Shown here: positions 61,890 through 64,000 of the stretch, piece by piece
Numbering within the stretch: the first letter of the stretch is position 1
Layout of the letters: every line of letters begins with the position of its first letter
Origin: Aurantimonas coralicida
GTDB taxonomy: Bacteria > Pseudomonadota > Alphaproteobacteria > Rhizobiales > Rhizobiaceae
DNA length: 64,000 nt
Direction of reading: 5' to 3'
Assembly: GCA_011050685.1 (NCBI GenBank)
Contig: DRFF01000049.1
Location: 1 to 64,000, forward strand
Notes under the pieces: generated by a model
Seen by the model: only the letters and a program-made list of their open reading frames with translations
Database searches by the model: none
What the model was told of the DNA's origin: nothing
Program-made: the position numbers and the translations under genes

Positions 61890-63851
61890 ATGAACGTGGT
61901 CAAACGATCGAAAGAGATTGATGATTCCGCATTGGCGTTCACGACGGCAGTGGCGGCGGCGGCAGCGATCATCGTCGCCCTGGTTTTGCCCGCTCTGCAT
62001 TTTTATTATGTTTATCAATACAATATCGGAAGTATTGAATCCAAGACTGAAATCAACGCGAAGCTGATTTCGCAATTGATCGGCAACAACCCGAGGATGT
62101 GGCAATTCGAAACGCTTCGCATCCAGGAGTTGCTCGTCGACACCGAGCACGATACCAATACAGAAGTTCAACGGGTCTTCGCCAAGAATGGCGACCTCGT
62201 CGCCGAACGCGCCACAGAGGCCCCCCTTCTCGGACCCATCATTCGCGATAGCCACCCGCTCTACGATGCCGGAGTCATCGTGGGGCGTGTGGAGTTCGAG
62301 CGCTCGCTGCGGCCGCAGTTGATCCAGAGCTTCATGGTGTTCTTGCTGTCCGGCCTTTTCGGCGCAGGCATCTTCATCGCCTTGCGCGCGGTACCATTGC
62401 GCGTGTTACGGAAAGTGATCGAACGGGCCTCCTTTCTGGCAAGCCACGACGCCCTCACCAACCTGCCCAATCGCGCCGTTTTTCAGGAGTGGATGGCCCA
62501 CACCATTGCCGATGTCGAGCGGGACGGAACGCCTGCCGCCGTGCTTTTTCTCGACCTCGATCACTTCAAGGAGGTCAACGATCTCTTGGGCCACGCAGCC
62601 GGGGACGAGTTGCTGAAGCAAGTCAGTGACCGAATGAGCGAGACCTTGCGCCAGAACGACGTGCTGTCGCGACTGGGCGGAGACGAATTCGCCATTATCC
62701 AGAAGCGGATCGCCCAACCCGGGGGAGCCGCCCAGCTGGCCCAGAGACTGATCGCCATCCTCTCCGAGCCATTCGACCTTTTCGGGCAGGAGGCGATGAT
62801 CGGGGCAAGCATCGGGATCACGATGTGCGAGCCCGGTGGACGAGGCGACCCAGCCCACCTGCTTCAGCAGGCCGATATGGCGCTTTATCGCGCCAAGAGC
62901 GGCGGGCGCGGAAACTACCAATTCTTCGAGGAGGACATGAATCGTCGCTTACTGGAGCGAAAGATGATGGAAATCGACCTGCGCCGGGCGTTGGCAAACG
63001 ACCAGTTGCAGTTGCACTTCCAGCCTCAGATCGATCTCGCGACAAGCGCGCTCATCGGCGTCGAGGCCCTGATCCGCTGGAATCATCCGGAGCAGGGATG
63101 GATTGCGCCAGATCGCTTCATTCCGCTTGCCGAAGAGACCGGGCTGATCTTGCCCATCGGCGACTGGGTCATTCATACGGCCTGCCGCCAGGCCCGGGCG
63201 TGGCCGTCCTTAAAAGTCGCGGTCAATGTCTCGCCGGTGCAGTTTCGCCGCGGCGATCTGGTGGCGGTGGTCCGGCATGCACTCGAAGAGAGCGGCATGG
63301 ATGCCGGGCGTTTGGAGTTGGAAATCACCGAGGGTGTCCTGATGCAAGACACCGAGGCCACCATCGCCATCCTGACCGCGCTGAAAGAATTGGGCGTAAA
63401 GATCGCCATGGACGATTTTGGAACAGGCTACTCCAGCTTGAGCTATCTCCGGCGTTTCCCCTTCGACAAGATCAAGATCGACCGGTCCTTCATCGCCGAT
63501 ATGGGCCATGACGATCACGCCGACAGTATCATCAGCGCTGTGATCAGTCTGGGCCGGGCCCTCGGCATGAAATCGAACGCCGAGGGCGTCGAAACGATCG
63601 AGCAAGCCAACCTGTTGAGAGCGCAGGGATGCGAGGAAGTTCAGGGATTTTACTTCGGGCGGCCGATGGCCGGCGAACACATCGACGCCCTCGTTCAGTC
63701 CTTTCAGAATGGCGATGCGGCAGCCGTGGCCACCGTCGCCATCGCGAGTACGGCGGACCGTGCAACCGTTTCAACACAAGACAATCCGCCGGAGATCGAC
63801 ACTGCGGAAGACGCTCCCATTTCCGCAAGGGCGGCGCGAGCGGGCGCTTAA
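61890..63851 (+). CDS. Membrane GGDEF/EAL protein (c-di-GMP turnover), partner of the PstS-like protein
   Basis: 653-residue protein with two membrane segments (about 17-42 and 145-170) enclosing a periplasmic domain of about 100 residues. GGDEF (about 180-345) has SRLGGDEFAII and an intact RxxD inhibitory site (RQND). EAL (about 355-600) has VEALIRW, NVSPVQF, LEITEG, DDFGTGYSSL, KIDRSF and EGVET. Both active sites look whole. A Thr/Ala/Asp-rich tail follows. The 14-bp gap behind the PstS-like gene suggests translation coupling or a common message, with periplasmic ligand binding controlling c-di-GMP levels. Confidence 0.94.
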   Translation: MNVVKRSKEIDDSALAFTTAVAAAAAIIVALVLPALHFYYVYQYNIGSIESKTEINAKLISQLIGNNPRMWQFETLRIQELLVDTEHDTNTEVQRVFAKNGDLVAERATEAPLLGPIIRDSHPLYDAGVIVGRVEFERSLRPQLIQSFMVFLLSGLFGAGIFIALRAVPLRVLRKVIERASFLASHDALTNLPNRAVFQEWMAHTIADVERDGTPAAVLFLDLDHFKEVNDLLGHAAGDELLKQVSDRMSETLRQNDVLSRLGGDEFAIIQKRIAQPGGAAQLAQRLIAILSEPFDLFGQEAMIGASIGITMCEPGGRGDPAHLLQQADMALYRAKSGGRGNYQFFEEDMNRRLLERKMMEIDLRRALANDQLQLHFQPQIDLATSALIGVEALIRWNHPEQGWIAPDRFIPLAEETGLILPIGDWVIHTACRQARAWPSLKVAVNVSPVQFRRGDLVAVVRHALEESGMDAGRLELEITEGVLMQDTEATIAILTALKELGVKIAMDDFGTGYSSLSYLRRFPFDKIKIDRSFIADMGHDDHADSIISAVISLGRALGMKSNAEGVETIEQANLLRAQGCEEVQGFYFGRPMAGEHIDALVQSFQNGDAAAVATVAIASTADRATVSTQDNPPEIDTAEDAPISARAARAGA

Positions 63852-63874
63852 TCCGCCTTTTGTCGGCTCAGGCT

Positions 63875-64000
63875 TCAGTCGGCGCTGGGCAGCCGGCGCA
63901 TGGTGAATTCGATCTCGCCCTCGGGCAGCTGCCGCCAGCTTTCCACCGAGGTCCAGTAGGCGGCCTTGGGATAGCGGTCGAACCACTCCCGCGCCTTGGT
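63875..64000 (-). CDS. C-terminal end of an unidentified gene (cut by window edge)
   Basis: The minus strand from 64000 reads through 41 codons to TGA at 63877-63875. The frame contains YPKAAYWTSVESW, QLPEGEIEF and TMRRLPSAD. Only 41 residues are visible and no family could be recognised. It is convergent with the GGDEF/EAL gene, 23 bp away. Confidence 0.5.
   Translation of the reverse strand, partial: TKAREWFDRYPKAAYWTSVESWRQLPEGEIEFTMRRLPSAD

Noticed and set aside
63771-63986. 71-codon minus-strand open frame near the right edge
   Set aside because: A different minus-strand frame ending at 63875 fits better as the tail of a gene entering from the right, and this one overlaps the end of the GGDEF/EAL gene.

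Overview
The window reads as a chromosomal segment of a high-G+C alphaproteobacterium, most likely of the order Hyphomicrobiales (Rhizobiales). The evidence is a complete dcw (division and cell wall) cluster in alphaproteobacterial order, followed by lpxC, bamD, recN and ligA; a separately encoded Rieske, cytochrome b and cytochrome c1 operon; an L25 protein of the CTC type with an acidic tail; and short-spaced or ATGA-overlapping operons throughout. The genus cannot be fixed from sequence alone.

Positions 1-25564 (minus strand) hold the dcw cluster in the order mraZ-rsmH-ftsL-ftsI-murE-murF-mraY-murD-ftsW-murG-murC-murB-ddl-ftsQ-ftsA-ftsZ, closed by a strong intrinsic terminator. Next come lpxC, bamD, recN, an FAD monooxygenase that does not belong to the usual set, and ligA (cut by the left edge). 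These genes make lipid II, flip or polymerise it at the septum, start lipid A synthesis and assemble outer-membrane proteins. A good sigma-70-like promoter lies about 190 bp upstream of mraZ.

Positions 26072-31264 hold the RNase P RNA gene followed by several peptidoglycan-cleaving enzymes: an SLT transglycosylase, an AmpD/AmiD-type amidase coupled to a DjlA-like co-chaperone, a GH25 lipoprotein lysozyme and an MltB-type transglycosylase. At 31360-33771 a TetR regulator with a palindromic operator precedes a CurA-type reductase and a DJ-1/PfpI protein, a plausible electrophile-detoxification cassette. At 34000-43386 are an LpqC-type esterase, an EF-hand protein, the lgt-midA-pgeF-M24 operon, a lipoprotein, prs, a membrane-anchored unknown and a BrnTA toxin-antitoxin pair. 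Positions 43590-47199 hold rplY, pth, ychF and two overlapping MaoC-fold hydratases.

The right part is more accessory. It has an unknown membrane protein flanked by a direct repeat of the second MaoC gene (the second copy truncated and frameshifted), a GGDEF/EAL protein, apt, an IsdG-type haem monooxygenase and the cytochrome bc1 operon. A RelBE-type module follows whose toxin is frameshifted but whose antitoxin and perfect palindromic operator look intact. Then come a VapBC module, a pair of ABC exporter half-transporters, trmL, and a two-gene unit of a PstS-like periplasmic protein with a GGDEF/EAL enzyme. The last 126 bases hold the C-terminus of an unidentified gene. I see no tRNA, rRNA operon, CRISPR array, insertion sequence or prophage.
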